Shown here in pieces: positions 13,861 to 21,240 of a DNA stretch of 64,000 bases. Where the stretch lies: the NCBI GenBank assembly GCA_002403205.1, contig DHHJ01000035.1:12316-76315 (forward strand), read 5' to 3'. The notes under the pieces are model-generated. The model did not search any database. It saw only the letters and a program-made list of their open reading frames with translations, and was not told the origin of the DNA. This DNA comes from Anaerolineaceae bacterium UBA4775. GTDB lineage: Bacteria > Chloroflexota > Anaerolineae > Anaerolineales > Anaerolineaceae. The position numbers and the translations under genes are program-made. How positions within the stretch are numbered: position 1 is the first letter of the stretch; the number at the start of each line of letters is the position of its first letter.

Positions 13861-13889
13861 ATTATACCATAACGTGACACTATTGTCAT
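13861..13889 (-). promoter_or_regulatory. Integrase promoter with overlapping palindrome
   Basis: On the minus strand ATGACA (13889 to 13884), 17-nt spacer, TATAAT (13866 to 13861), 25 nt before the integrase ATG. The inverted repeat TGACA-CTAT-TGTCA (13875-13888) covers the -35 region, and outer arms TAACG (13870-13874) and CGTTA (13894-13898) extend it. Autoregulation or an integrase arm site is possible. Confidence 0.65.
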
Positions 13890-13941
13890 ACTTACGTTAC
13901 ACCTGGAGAAGGCTCCACCCTAAAAAGAGGAGTAGGTTATT

Positions 13942-14014
13942 GTTGTCAGACAATTGGTGAAAACCGCCATATATAGACAAAAACCCTCGAAATCGAGGGT
14001 CTACCGCCATATAT
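13942..14014. repeat. Direct repeats and hairpin between integrase and attachment site
   Basis: ACCGCCATATAT occurs at 13963-13974 and 14003-14014, exactly 40 nt apart. Between them lies the inverted repeat ACCCTCGA/TCGAGGGT (13983-14000). Upstream is TTGTC-A-GACAA (13943-13953). Position next to the integrase and crossover site suggests recombinase arm sites or excisionase sites. Confidence 0.6.
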
Positions 14015-14058
14015 CGGGGCCTATTCTAAAGACCGTATCTTGCGAGTGACAATTGTTT

Positions 14059-14096
14059 CTTGGCAAGGAGACGTTCTACCATTGAACTACACCCGC
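14059..14096 (-). tRNA. 5' half of tRNA-Gly(GCC): attachment site of the element
   Basis: Read on the minus strand from 14096: acceptor 5' strand GCGGGTG, a perfect D-arm (GTTC/GAAC with AATGGTA loop), anticodon-stem 5' strand and loop CTTGCCAAG with anticodon GCC. After that the sequence turns into element DNA: the expected GGAGA stem partner, T-arm and acceptor 3' strand are absent. The gene was therefore cut in the anticodon loop by integration. The 3' half, perhaps restored to a full gene by element DNA, should be at the other end of the element, beyond the left window edge. Confidence 0.8.
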
Positions 14097-14224
14097 ATGG
14101 TCTTTCGCTTTAGTGAAAAGCATTTTAGCACAAGCGGTTGGTTTCGTCAACCCTGGCAACGCCTTAAGTGCTGCGGGTAGTGGATCGGACCCTGGCTCAA
14201 AATAAATAAGAGATCTGGAACAGC

Positions 14225-14577
14225 GACCAGGGTAGTCACTTCACCAGTCCTCAATCCACCCAGCGTTTACTGGCACCGATATCCGGATTAGCACAGATGG
14301 ATGTGGGAGAGCCATGGACAACATTTTCAATGAGCGCTTGGGGCACTCCGTAAAGGTTGAGGAAGTCTACCTAAATCATTATCAAAGTCCAAGAGAAGCT
14401 GGCCGTGGCATTAAGCGCTCCATGCATTATTACAACCAAGAACCCCCCCGTCAATCGTTTGCCTTTTTGACCACAGCTCACGTCTATGCTCCCACGAACA
14501 CCTATCGAAGTCAGCTATTGAGTTTGTCGCTTTTTAAGCCCTTGCCGGGGATGAATATAGAGAGCAGAGGACGATGA
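14225..14577 (+). pseudogene. IS3-family transposase (OrfB) C-terminal remnant
   Basis: GACCAGGGT starts DQGSHFTSPQ, the second acidic motif of IS3-type rve integrase cores. After a frameshift the next frame reads SIHPAF ... IRISTDGCGRAMDNIFNERL, then YLNHYQSPREAGRGIKRSMHYYNQEPPRQSFAFLTTAHVY, matching the family C-terminus (DN-F-ERLWRSVKYEEVYL ... YN-ERPHQSLGYRTPAEVY) with many substitutions. No N-terminal half, no inverted repeats seen. It marks an old insertion beside the tRNA. Confidence 0.8.
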
Positions 14578-14861
14578 CGCTTATCACACTACCCTCTGCC
14601 TTGGCCACGAGGTTGGGCAGCGTTCGAGTCGGTCGCCACCCGCGCTCTATCCTCTGCACCAACTCAGTAATTGTACCGCTCGACAGACGGCTTTCTCATG
14701 TTTCTATCTTGTATCAGGTTAATGAATAAAGACAGGAAAGGACCACCTTGATTCGACCTGTTTTTTTCTGAAAAGGATTGCCCCCATATAATCCAATTGC
14801 TCACCTTGAGCTGGTGTCAAATAACAGGCTCCATCCGTTATGATTGCTACCTATCGGCTTT
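14578..14861. other. Non-coding stretch after the IS remnant
   Basis: About 280 bases with no supported gene on either strand. I see no terminator, RNA gene or IS end in it. Confidence 0.4.
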
Positions 14862-15533
14862 TCATTTTTCTTTGAACTCCTTTTTTCCTCTAAAAACATG
14901 CCATTTCTCGCCATTCAGAACGACAGAATGAAGTTGAGGCGAGATTTCAGAGGGATCTGTTTCCGCGCCAGGAAGATCGTAATGAATTGGAAGAATGTAA
15001 GGTGCACCGGTCTGTTTCGCCAGATTAATCAGAACTGATTTGTACTTTTCGGGCCGAATTGGAGACGCACGCCATGGAAGGCATAGAATATCAGGTCGTA
15101 ACTCAATCGGGAATTGATGGGCGTCACCAATATGCAGAAGATTGGCTTCATCATGGATGTGAAATGAGAGCGGCGTGCCACCTGGATCTGGTAATCTAAA
15201 ACGGGAAAGTAAGTTTACAATGATGTAGAGCGGACCTCCCACAACACTAAAGCCGGGTAAGATTTCAAGATTTTCTACCTGTTCCCCAGCGTTTACCGGT
15301 TTAAGTCGCGAGGCGGGGATGCCCATTTTATGAGCTATTTCGCATACATCAGGAGATGCCACAACAAGACCTCCAGGCACAGATGCAATCTTGCCGATAT
15401 GGTCCTTGTGTCCGTGGGATACGCAAATGAAATCCACATCGGGAAGCGGTGGACGAGTAAAATCCGGATCAATCAAGATATGGTGCTTTCCGAGAATTTC
15501 CACGCACGAATGGCCAAGATACCTGATTTTCAT
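14862..15533 (-). CDS. MBL-fold metal-dependent hydrolase (UlaG/UPF0173-like)
   Basis: Two hundred and twenty-three residues from the ATG at 15533 (GAAAGG before it). YLGHSCVEI, ILIDPDF, then SHGHKDHIG, the HxHxDH metal motif, then HIGDAH and ILPIHYD supply further His and Asp ligands. This is the short beta-lactamase-fold family that includes UlaG-like lactonases and many hydrolases of unknown substrate. Monocistronic, minus strand. Substrate cannot be told. Confidence 0.85.
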   Translation of the reverse strand: MKIRYLGHSCVEILGKHHILIDPDFTRPPLPDVDFICVSHGHKDHIGKIASVPGGLVVASPDVCEIAHKMGIPASRLKPVNAGEQVENLEILPGFSVVGGPLYIIVNLLSRFRLPDPGGTPLSFHIHDEANLLHIGDAHQFPIELRPDILCLPWRASPIRPEKYKSVLINLAKQTGAPYILPIHYDLPGAETDPSEISPQLHSVVLNGEKWHVFRGKKEFKEK

Positions 15534-15632
15534 ATAAAACCTTTCCACTCAGCAAAATAAGCCAGGTCTTTAATTCCTTCTACCCACCATCATTCGCCAA
15601 AGAGCAATCACAACCAGACCGAGTCCAAATAA

Positions 15633-16069
15633 TTAAACCGGCCAATTAAATAGTGAGGGTTTTAAACCACTCAACGTTAACGCTTCTGCGGATAACGCTT
15701 TTAATGCATCCACCATAAAGGCAAAAAACAATAACAAAACGCCAATAAGGAGACAACGCCAAAACCAGCAATCATTACGAAGCGTTCTGTTTTTCTCAGT
15801 TTTAATCACTGCAATTGTTCCTCCTACCACGATCAAAGGAGCAATCAGTACAGGAGAATGTATCGGTCCCCTCCAAGAAGCATTTCCAATGTGGCCATTT
15901 CCCTTACCACTTCAATAACTGCAATTTGCTCATTAAATAGAGGAACCTGAAGAATTATACCGTTGATACCAAATATGCATCGCAAATAGGCAACCACGGC
16001 AGCGTCCAAATACACCATAGCAACTAAAAAGACAGAAACTAATAAACTTTTAAAAAAGGCGCTGATCAT
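15633..16069 (-). pseudogene. Membrane-protein gene with internal deletion and frameshift
   Basis: The first frame (16069-15845) gives MISAFFKSLLVSVFLVAMVYLDAAVVAYLR, then VIEVVREMATLEML, and stops at 15845. The other frame, readable from about 15875, gives ASWRGPIHSPVLIAPLIVVGG and a further membrane segment to 15633. From memory, a bacterial membrane family has exactly this N-terminus (D/E-AAVVVYLR, REAATLVML) and later a PWVGPV-APVL segment with two helices between. Those middle helices are missing here. The start overlaps the thioesterase stop (ATGA). Confidence 0.6.
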
Positions 16070-16509
16070 TTTTTAGGTTCGAAACTCTGAATGGCATCCT
16101 GGTCAAGAAAACGAGCGCCTTCAGCGTAAATGCCTTTGGCAAAAACAGCCACTGAGCTATCCGGCAATAAAATTTCTCCTGTAGCTTCAATATGCCATTC
16201 CGCTCTGCCGCTCATCGCGCCGTGGATTATGATCGGTTCGCCTAATGGAACCGGTTTACGATAATCTATCATTAGGTTTACGGTAACCACATGGTAACCA
16301 GCTTGCCAAATGGCCAATCCCATGGCTTCGTCTAATACAGCAGCAGATGCCCCTCCGTGGACAAAGCCAGGAGGTCCTTGCTGACGATGGGTGAAGATAA
16401 ACCTAGCTTCAATCTGATTTCTGCCATCAAAATACCATTCGATGCCAATACTGTTGGGGTTGGTTTTACCACATACAAAACAAGAACCATGCTCACGAAT
16501 TTTTTCCAT
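16066..16509 (-). CDS. PaaI-type hotdog thioesterase
   Basis: About 147 residues. CFVCGKTNPNSIGI at the N-terminus, then GPPGFVHGGASAAVLDEAMGLAIW: HGG-x-A-x-x-D-E is the catalytic motif of hotdog-fold acyl-CoA thioesterases. VNLMIDYRKPVPLG is the usual next strand. It likely hydrolyses an acyl-CoA or aryl-CoA; substrate unknown. Start taken at the ATG at 16509. Confidence 0.85.
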   Translation of the reverse strand: MEKIREHGSCFVCGKTNPNSIGIEWYFDGRNQIEARFIFTHRQQGPPGFVHGGASAAVLDEAMGLAIWQAGYHVVTVNLMIDYRKPVPLGEPIIIHGAMSGRAEWHIEATGEILLPDSSVAVFAKGIYAEGARFLDQDAIQSFEPKK

Positions 16510-16539
16510 CAATTAAAATCCAGTCAGGGTCTAATTAGG

Positions 16540-17211
16540 TTAATGAGGCTCTCTTCGTATCCAGCGTTTATGATCTTGGATATCTCGATCCAAAAAAATC
16601 CGACGCAGAATAACCTTCCGACGTTCTATCGGATTTGTCGGGAAAGGCCTGCGGTTTGCCTCCAACCGCTTGATAACGGTAATAACTGTCATTCCTGCAG
16701 CTAACCACAGAACGTTTGTTGAACCGTTCGCGAATATTGGCAATGTCAATGTGACAATTAACGGTACCGCCGGTGATCGAAACAGATTACCAATGGCTAA
16801 ACCCGCCAATATAATCAGAGCCCCCCAGGGGAAAATAACCAACAATATTCCGATAAAAGGACTGAATCCCCTCCCCCCCTGAAAATTCAGGTAAACTGGC
16901 CAATTATGACCAACCACAGCGGCAAGCCCGACCGCCATAGCTGCAACCTGTCCCAATCCAAGCCGTAATCCCAACCATGTAGCCAGCGCACCTTTGAAAA
17001 TATCAAAAAGCCCAACCGGAACCACCGCCCACCTGGCGACATGCTCCCAAACCATCGAACCGCTGACCGTCCCACTGCCATAACTACGCAAGTCAATGCC
17101 TTTAATCAATTTTCCGGCAACATACCCACTAGGAACTGAACCTAGCAGGTATGCGATCAAAAGTAAGGATACAAAAATCACAATCGACCAGAATGGAGTC
17201 AATTCGCTCAT
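16540..17211 (-). CDS. plsY: PlsY-like acyl-phosphate:glycerol-3-phosphate acyltransferase
   Basis: Two hundred and twenty-three residues, GGAGGG before the ATG. Membrane helices throughout; loop motifs GSVPSGYVAGKLIKGIDLRSYGSGT near the start and GHNWPVYLNFQGGRGF in the middle correspond to PlsY motifs 1 and 2. PlsY transfers acyl from acyl-phosphate to glycerol-3-phosphate, the first phospholipid step. Motif 1 is GSGTVSGSMV rather than the usual GSGN-GATN, and the C-terminus has an extra basic tail (RRKVILRRIFLDRD), so it may be a divergent paralogue. Confidence 0.8.
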   Translation of the reverse strand: MSELTPFWSIVIFVSLLLIAYLLGSVPSGYVAGKLIKGIDLRSYGSGTVSGSMVWEHVARWAVVPVGLFDIFKGALATWLGLRLGLGQVAAMAVGLAAVVGHNWPVYLNFQGGRGFSPFIGILLVIFPWGALIILAGLAIGNLFRSPAVPLIVTLTLPIFANGSTNVLWLAAGMTVITVIKRLEANRRPFPTNPIERRKVILRRIFLDRDIQDHKRWIRREPH

Positions 17212-17241
17212 TTTATCAACCCTCCAGAAGCAATCTGCCTG

Positions 17242-18147
17242 TTACTCATAGAAATAATAGCCCAATCCAATTAGCCCCGGCCCGGTATGAACGCCCATTA
17301 CGGGTGTGAATTCCGTGTGGAAGATTTCTGTCGGCTGCAATTTTTGCAGAGCTAATTCCTGCAGGCGTTCGGCTTGTTCCGGGGCATCCGCTTCCATGAT
17401 GGCTAGGTGCAGTTTCCGATGTCCCTCGACCTGTCGCGCCACATAATCCACCATGGCTTGCAGAGCTTGGTTTTCGCCGCGTACCCGACTCACCGGCATC
17501 ACTTCTCCATCGTCGATGGTGAGGATGGGTTTGATTTTGATCAGGTTTCCAAGCATGAAAGCGGCCTTGCCGATCCGCCCACCCTGCGCCAGATATTCCA
17601 GTGTTTCCAGCGTGGCAGAAAAGCCGACCTGTTGTTTTGCCTTTTCGGCTGCTTGCCACACCTCCGACAAGGTTTTTCCTGCCGCCGCTGCACGCGCAGC
17701 AGCAATCGCCACGAAACCCTGTGTAATGGTTGCTTGCTGACTGTCCAGTACAACAACCTGGCGATCTGGAAACTCATCCCTTACCATCACAGCCGCGTGG
17801 CTGGCTGTGCTGTACCCGCTGCTTAGTTTGCTGGAAAGCGCCACGTGCAACACCGCCTGCGCCCCGGCGCGCAGGCGGGTCGTGTAAGCTTGCTGATACT
17901 GCCCCAGAGAAGCGGCAGTGGTGGTCGGGAGGATTTTTTCAAGGCGCATCCGACGATATAATTCTGTCGGATTGAGGTCTATTCCATCCAGGTATACCTG
18001 GTCATTAACATGAACGGTGAATGGAATGACGGTAATAGCTAATTGCCGCTCGATCTCCGCCGGTACCTGCGCCACGCTATCGGTTACAACAGCCACAATC
18101 TGTTCGGGATCAAGTGTCGTTTCTCCAGTGTAGTTTGCTTCGTTCAT
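17242..18147 (-). CDS. DegV family fatty-acid-binding protein
   Basis: Three hundred and one residues; AGGAGG before the ATG. VAVVTDSVAQVPAE, VIPFTVHVNDQVYLDGIDL, then LPTTTAASLGQYQQAY and a GGRIGKAAFMLGNLIKIKPIL segment are the standard DegV/FakB landmarks. These proteins bind fatty acids and can present them to a FakA kinase. Position next to PlsY, which uses acyl-phosphate, supports a lipid role, although no FakA is in the window. Confidence 0.9.
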   Translation of the reverse strand: MNEANYTGETTLDPEQIVAVVTDSVAQVPAEIERQLAITVIPFTVHVNDQVYLDGIDLNPTELYRRMRLEKILPTTTAASLGQYQQAYTTRLRAGAQAVLHVALSSKLSSGYSTASHAAVMVRDEFPDRQVVVLDSQQATITQGFVAIAAARAAAAGKTLSEVWQAAEKAKQQVGFSATLETLEYLAQGGRIGKAAFMLGNLIKIKPILTIDDGEVMPVSRVRGENQALQAMVDYVARQVEGHRKLHLAIMEADAPEQAERLQELALQKLQPTEIFHTEFTPVMGVHTGPGLIGLGYYFYE

Positions 18148-18166
18148 AACAGACCTCCTAGGGTGT

Positions 18167-20038
18167 TTACTCTGTGAATGTTACATCCGCCGGCATAAAT
18201 GGCTTGATCTTTAAAACTGGGTTAGGCATGAGCTGCTTTACAGCCCAAACCGTAGCACTGCGACCTTCGACCGTTTGCACGCTGCGTGGGGTGAATTCGG
18301 CCTGATCGGAAATGTGCGTGACCATCCCCTTATTGTTGTCTCCAGGATATGAAACAACTCGCCCTTCAACTGTTTCACCCAGGTTAATTTCACCGCAGTG
18401 ATGTTCCGGATTATAAACCACAAGGTGCACATCATCTAATTGGCCGATCGTGATAAGGGTACTACCGGGGGAGACCGTTTGGCCAACTTCGAGGTCGCGC
18501 GTCAACAGGAGGCCATCGATGGGCGAAGTCACTGTCGCTTTTGCAATCTGGTGATTAATCCCTTTCAGGGCAGCTTGCGCCTGGGCCAGTCCGGGCTCCA
18601 CCTGAGAAACCGCAGCTTCTGCCTGCGCCAGCCCGGTCTGTGCGGCTTTCACCTGCAGTGAGTTTTCCCCTGTTTGAAGCACATTCAACCCGTCAAAAGC
18701 CGCGCCATAGCGGGCCTTGGCATTGGTTACACGGGCACGGACCTCCAGCACATCCTGGCTTGCCGCGCTGGTGAGCATAGGGTTGAAGGCTTCCTGGACT
18801 GCGTTCAATTCCGCCCGGGCAGCATCGAGCTGTTTTTGGGCTTGTCCGCGCAAGGGCTCACTGTCTTGCGCCTGTTCTGCTCGATCCAACACGTGACGAG
18901 CAACCGCTACCTCGGGATGTGCTTCGACAAAACGCTCTTCGACTGCCACAAAGTCGGCGTTACTGGCACTGAAACGCACGGCGTTCAGGTTCGCAAGTTC
19001 TGACTCGAGAGCCGCTTCGGCTTCCGCAACTGCCTTCTCTGCAGCGGTAAGCTCATCATCCTTTTCAAAATACCAGACAGGCAGGTTTAATTGTTCCGGA
19101 ATCTCTGCTTGCCCTGTATTCACCCGGTTCTGCTGGTCCTGTTGTTGGACAGCCTGCAACGCCAGATCATCTTGGATTTGGGTACTTTCCTGTTGGACAA
19201 GGGTGGCATCCAAGGCAGCTTCGGACATGTGCACTGCAGCCGCTGACTGTTCTCGCTGCGCCTGCAATAAGGCGTCATCGACTTTCGCCCCAATCACTTC
19301 TCGAATCGCCCTGCGTGGACGGGCCTTCACTTCTAAAAAATCAAACGGAAATTCATCCTCCGACTCCCTGGAGGCGCATGTGGAAAGGACTTTCACCTCA
19401 TTGAGAATGTTGCCCTGGTTGCCGCGTTCCACCTCATCCATGTAGGGTGTGCTGACCGGGACCGTCACACCGTTGAGAATAACCTGAAAAAGGATGTGCC
19501 AGAGTTCACGCCGCGCAACCGAATCTATCCCGGGAGTGAGTTCAACAAGCAGAAGCACGCGAGGTTCTTGGATGAGCGCACAGTCCAGGAGCAGTTTCTC
19601 CCCCATCCCTCCCGAGAAGTGGTGACTGCGCTGTTTGGTAAAATCTTCCAGGCAGGTAAAATCCAGCATTTCCTCGAACCGGCTCTTCCAGCGAGCTTTG
19701 GAAACACCACTGATATCCGCAATAAAGTTCAGGTTTTTCGTGACGGTCAGGTCCGAATAAAGGCTGAATGTCTGATGCATATATCCGATCAATGGCTGGG
19801 TTTTCTTGGCCTGGTGCACAACGTCGAAACCTACAACACGAGCCTGCCCCGAGGTCGGTTCCGTTACAGAGGCCAGATTGCGAAGAGCGGTCGTTTTTCC
19901 CGCGCCATCTGACCCCACCAAACCAGGGAGCGTCCCCGAGGGGATCGACATGCAGATATTTTCGATGTCCGCCGGATGGTTCTCCCGCTGAGAGGGGTAT
20001 TGTCTGCTTAGTTGAGTTGCCTCACCGGCGAGATTCAT
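18167..20038 (-). CDS. Degenerate ABC ATPase fused to HlyD-type adaptor
   Basis: About 623 residues from the ATG at 20038 (GGAGGT upstream). Residues 1-215 are an ABC ATPase of the YbhF type: Walker A GSDGAGKTT (42-50), signature FSGGMGEKL, but Walker B is LLLVELTPGID where LFLDEPT-G-D is expected, losing the Mg-binding Asp, and the H-loop His of the switch is Pro (STPYMDE). The rest is an HlyD/YbhG-like coiled coil and barrel (ATVTSPIDGLLLTRDLEVGQTVSPG) lacking its membrane anchor. No permease follows. It looks like the in-frame fusion of two adjacent efflux genes after a deletion, probably non-functional as a transporter. Confidence 0.75.
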   Translation of the reverse strand: MNLAGEATQLSRQYPSQRENHPADIENICMSIPSGTLPGLVGSDGAGKTTALRNLASVTEPTSGQARVVGFDVVHQAKKTQPLIGYMHQTFSLYSDLTVTKNLNFIADISGVSKARWKSRFEEMLDFTCLEDFTKQRSHHFSGGMGEKLLLDCALIQEPRVLLLVELTPGIDSVARRELWHILFQVILNGVTVPVSTPYMDEVERGNQGNILNEVKVLSTCASRESEDEFPFDFLEVKARPRRAIREVIGAKVDDALLQAQREQSAAAVHMSEAALDATLVQQESTQIQDDLALQAVQQQDQQNRVNTGQAEIPEQLNLPVWYFEKDDELTAAEKAVAEAEAALESELANLNAVRFSASNADFVAVEERFVEAHPEVAVARHVLDRAEQAQDSEPLRGQAQKQLDAARAELNAVQEAFNPMLTSAASQDVLEVRARVTNAKARYGAAFDGLNVLQTGENSLQVKAAQTGLAQAEAAVSQVEPGLAQAQAALKGINHQIAKATVTSPIDGLLLTRDLEVGQTVSPGSTLITIGQLDDVHLVVYNPEHHCGEINLGETVEGRVVSYPGDNNKGMVTHISDQAEFTPRSVQTVEGRSATVWAVKQLMPNPVLKIKPFMPADVTFTE

Positions 20039-20108
20039 ACGTGAAATACCTCCGCTTCTTGTCATCGATGGAAAAATTGTTAAAAGACCTAAATTCGATT
20101 AAAAAATA

Positions 20109-20822
20109 CTATGCTGGCCTGAGCAAGGGGATCAATACCTCCTTCATCGATTCACCCAACCGGCGGCACAGGCGCGGCTCCATCTCCAGGATCAGGGTTT
20201 GATAGCGCTGGACGAGGGCAAACAGCTCTCTGCTCCATTCGGTGTCTTCGCTGCTCTCTTCTGCCAGCAGGCCCAAGGCAAAACCACCCAACAGGAGCAG
20301 GCCGGCGCGCGTCGCTGTCCCTTTCTCCTCCAGAATTAGCGACAGGTTCTCGGCCAGCAGGCGCCGGCCGGCGCCGTGGCCTAATCGCAAGACGATGATG
20401 CTCATCACCTCGATGCAGTAACACAGGATAGCCGACTCCCCGGGTGGCAAACAAGCCAGCATCTCCTCCGCCAGTTCATGCTCGCACAGTTCACCGCTGC
20501 GAATCTTTTCCAGCATGCGCTTATTAACCACCTCCCACTCCACGGTGTCAGGATCGTCAGTTAACTCCAGCAACAGGTCTTGGGCTCGCTCGGTAGGCCA
20601 GAAGAGCACCTCCGAGCGGCCGGGGATCGGCTTATTACTCGCCACGCGGTACTCTGAGATGACTAACCCCTTCTCTTCCAGCAGGCGCAGCATGTCGTAA
20701 GCGGTAAAGGGACTGACACCAACCCGCGCGGCGAGCACCGAATAATGGATCGGGCTATCCAAATCTTGGTAGAGCTCGAGCAGCCTGTAAATAAAGGTTT
20801 TTTGCCGGCGGGTAAGTTTCAT
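20109..20822 (-). CDS. Winged-helix transcriptional regulator
   Basis: Two hundred and thirty-seven residues. The N-terminus (RQKTFIYRLLELYQDLDSPIHYSVLAARVGVSPFTAYDMLRLLEEKGLV) is a LexA/MarR-like winged helix. The C-terminal 140 residues are helical with a Gly/Leu patch (GLLLLGGFALGLLAEES), perhaps a ligand or dimer domain. It lies 70 bp upstream of the ABC/HlyD remnant on the same strand and probably controlled that efflux operon. Confidence 0.75.
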   Translation of the reverse strand: MKLTRRQKTFIYRLLELYQDLDSPIHYSVLAARVGVSPFTAYDMLRLLEEKGLVISEYRVASNKPIPGRSEVLFWPTERAQDLLLELTDDPDTVEWEVVNKRMLEKIRSGELCEHELAEEMLACLPPGESAILCYCIEVMSIIVLRLGHGAGRRLLAENLSLILEEKGTATRAGLLLLGGFALGLLAEESSEDTEWSRELFALVQRYQTLILEMEPRLCRRLGESMKEVLIPLLRPA

Positions 20823-21191
20823 GCGTTAATTTCCAAAAAGACCAAAAAGGTAACTGGATTCTAATACGAATCCTCACCAGCGTCAATGCAGTCCCTGTGC
20901 AATAAAAAATTCTCTCTGAGAACAGCTCGCCCAACCTCGTCTAGACAATTAACCCAAGCGATGTAGAAGCCTGGGTGAATTCAACCGGCAACTGTCTGCT
21001 TCCAATGGTGGATCACAAGTAGTAATTTGACAATTAGAGATGAGATGCCAGGTTATTAATAATTGGGGGTTGGTCACTCAGGCGTTGACTCGTTCTCCAT
21101 CCACCGATCACCTCCAACCTCCAACTCCTACCTGCCCGCTCCAAACTCCATCACCCCCAAAGTCAACCTGAATGGCGCCAGTCAGCACAAA
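20823..21191. other. Intergenic region without genes
   Basis: About 370 bases between the regulator start and the protease terminator. It should contain the regulator's promoter, but I see no clear boxes. There is no plausible ORF or RNA gene. Confidence 0.4.
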
Positions 21192-21222
21192 AAAGAGGCT
21201 GTCCTGACCGGACAGCCTCTTT
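21187..21222 (-). terminator. Rho-independent terminator of the subtilase gene
   Basis: A 13-bp perfect stem (AAAGAGGCTGTCC and GGACAGCCTCTTT, 21192-21222) with a 5-nt loop, followed on the minus strand by a T-run. It lies 19 nt after the subtilase stop. Confidence 0.9.
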
Positions 21223-21240
21223 ATTACACTTGAGCGAATA

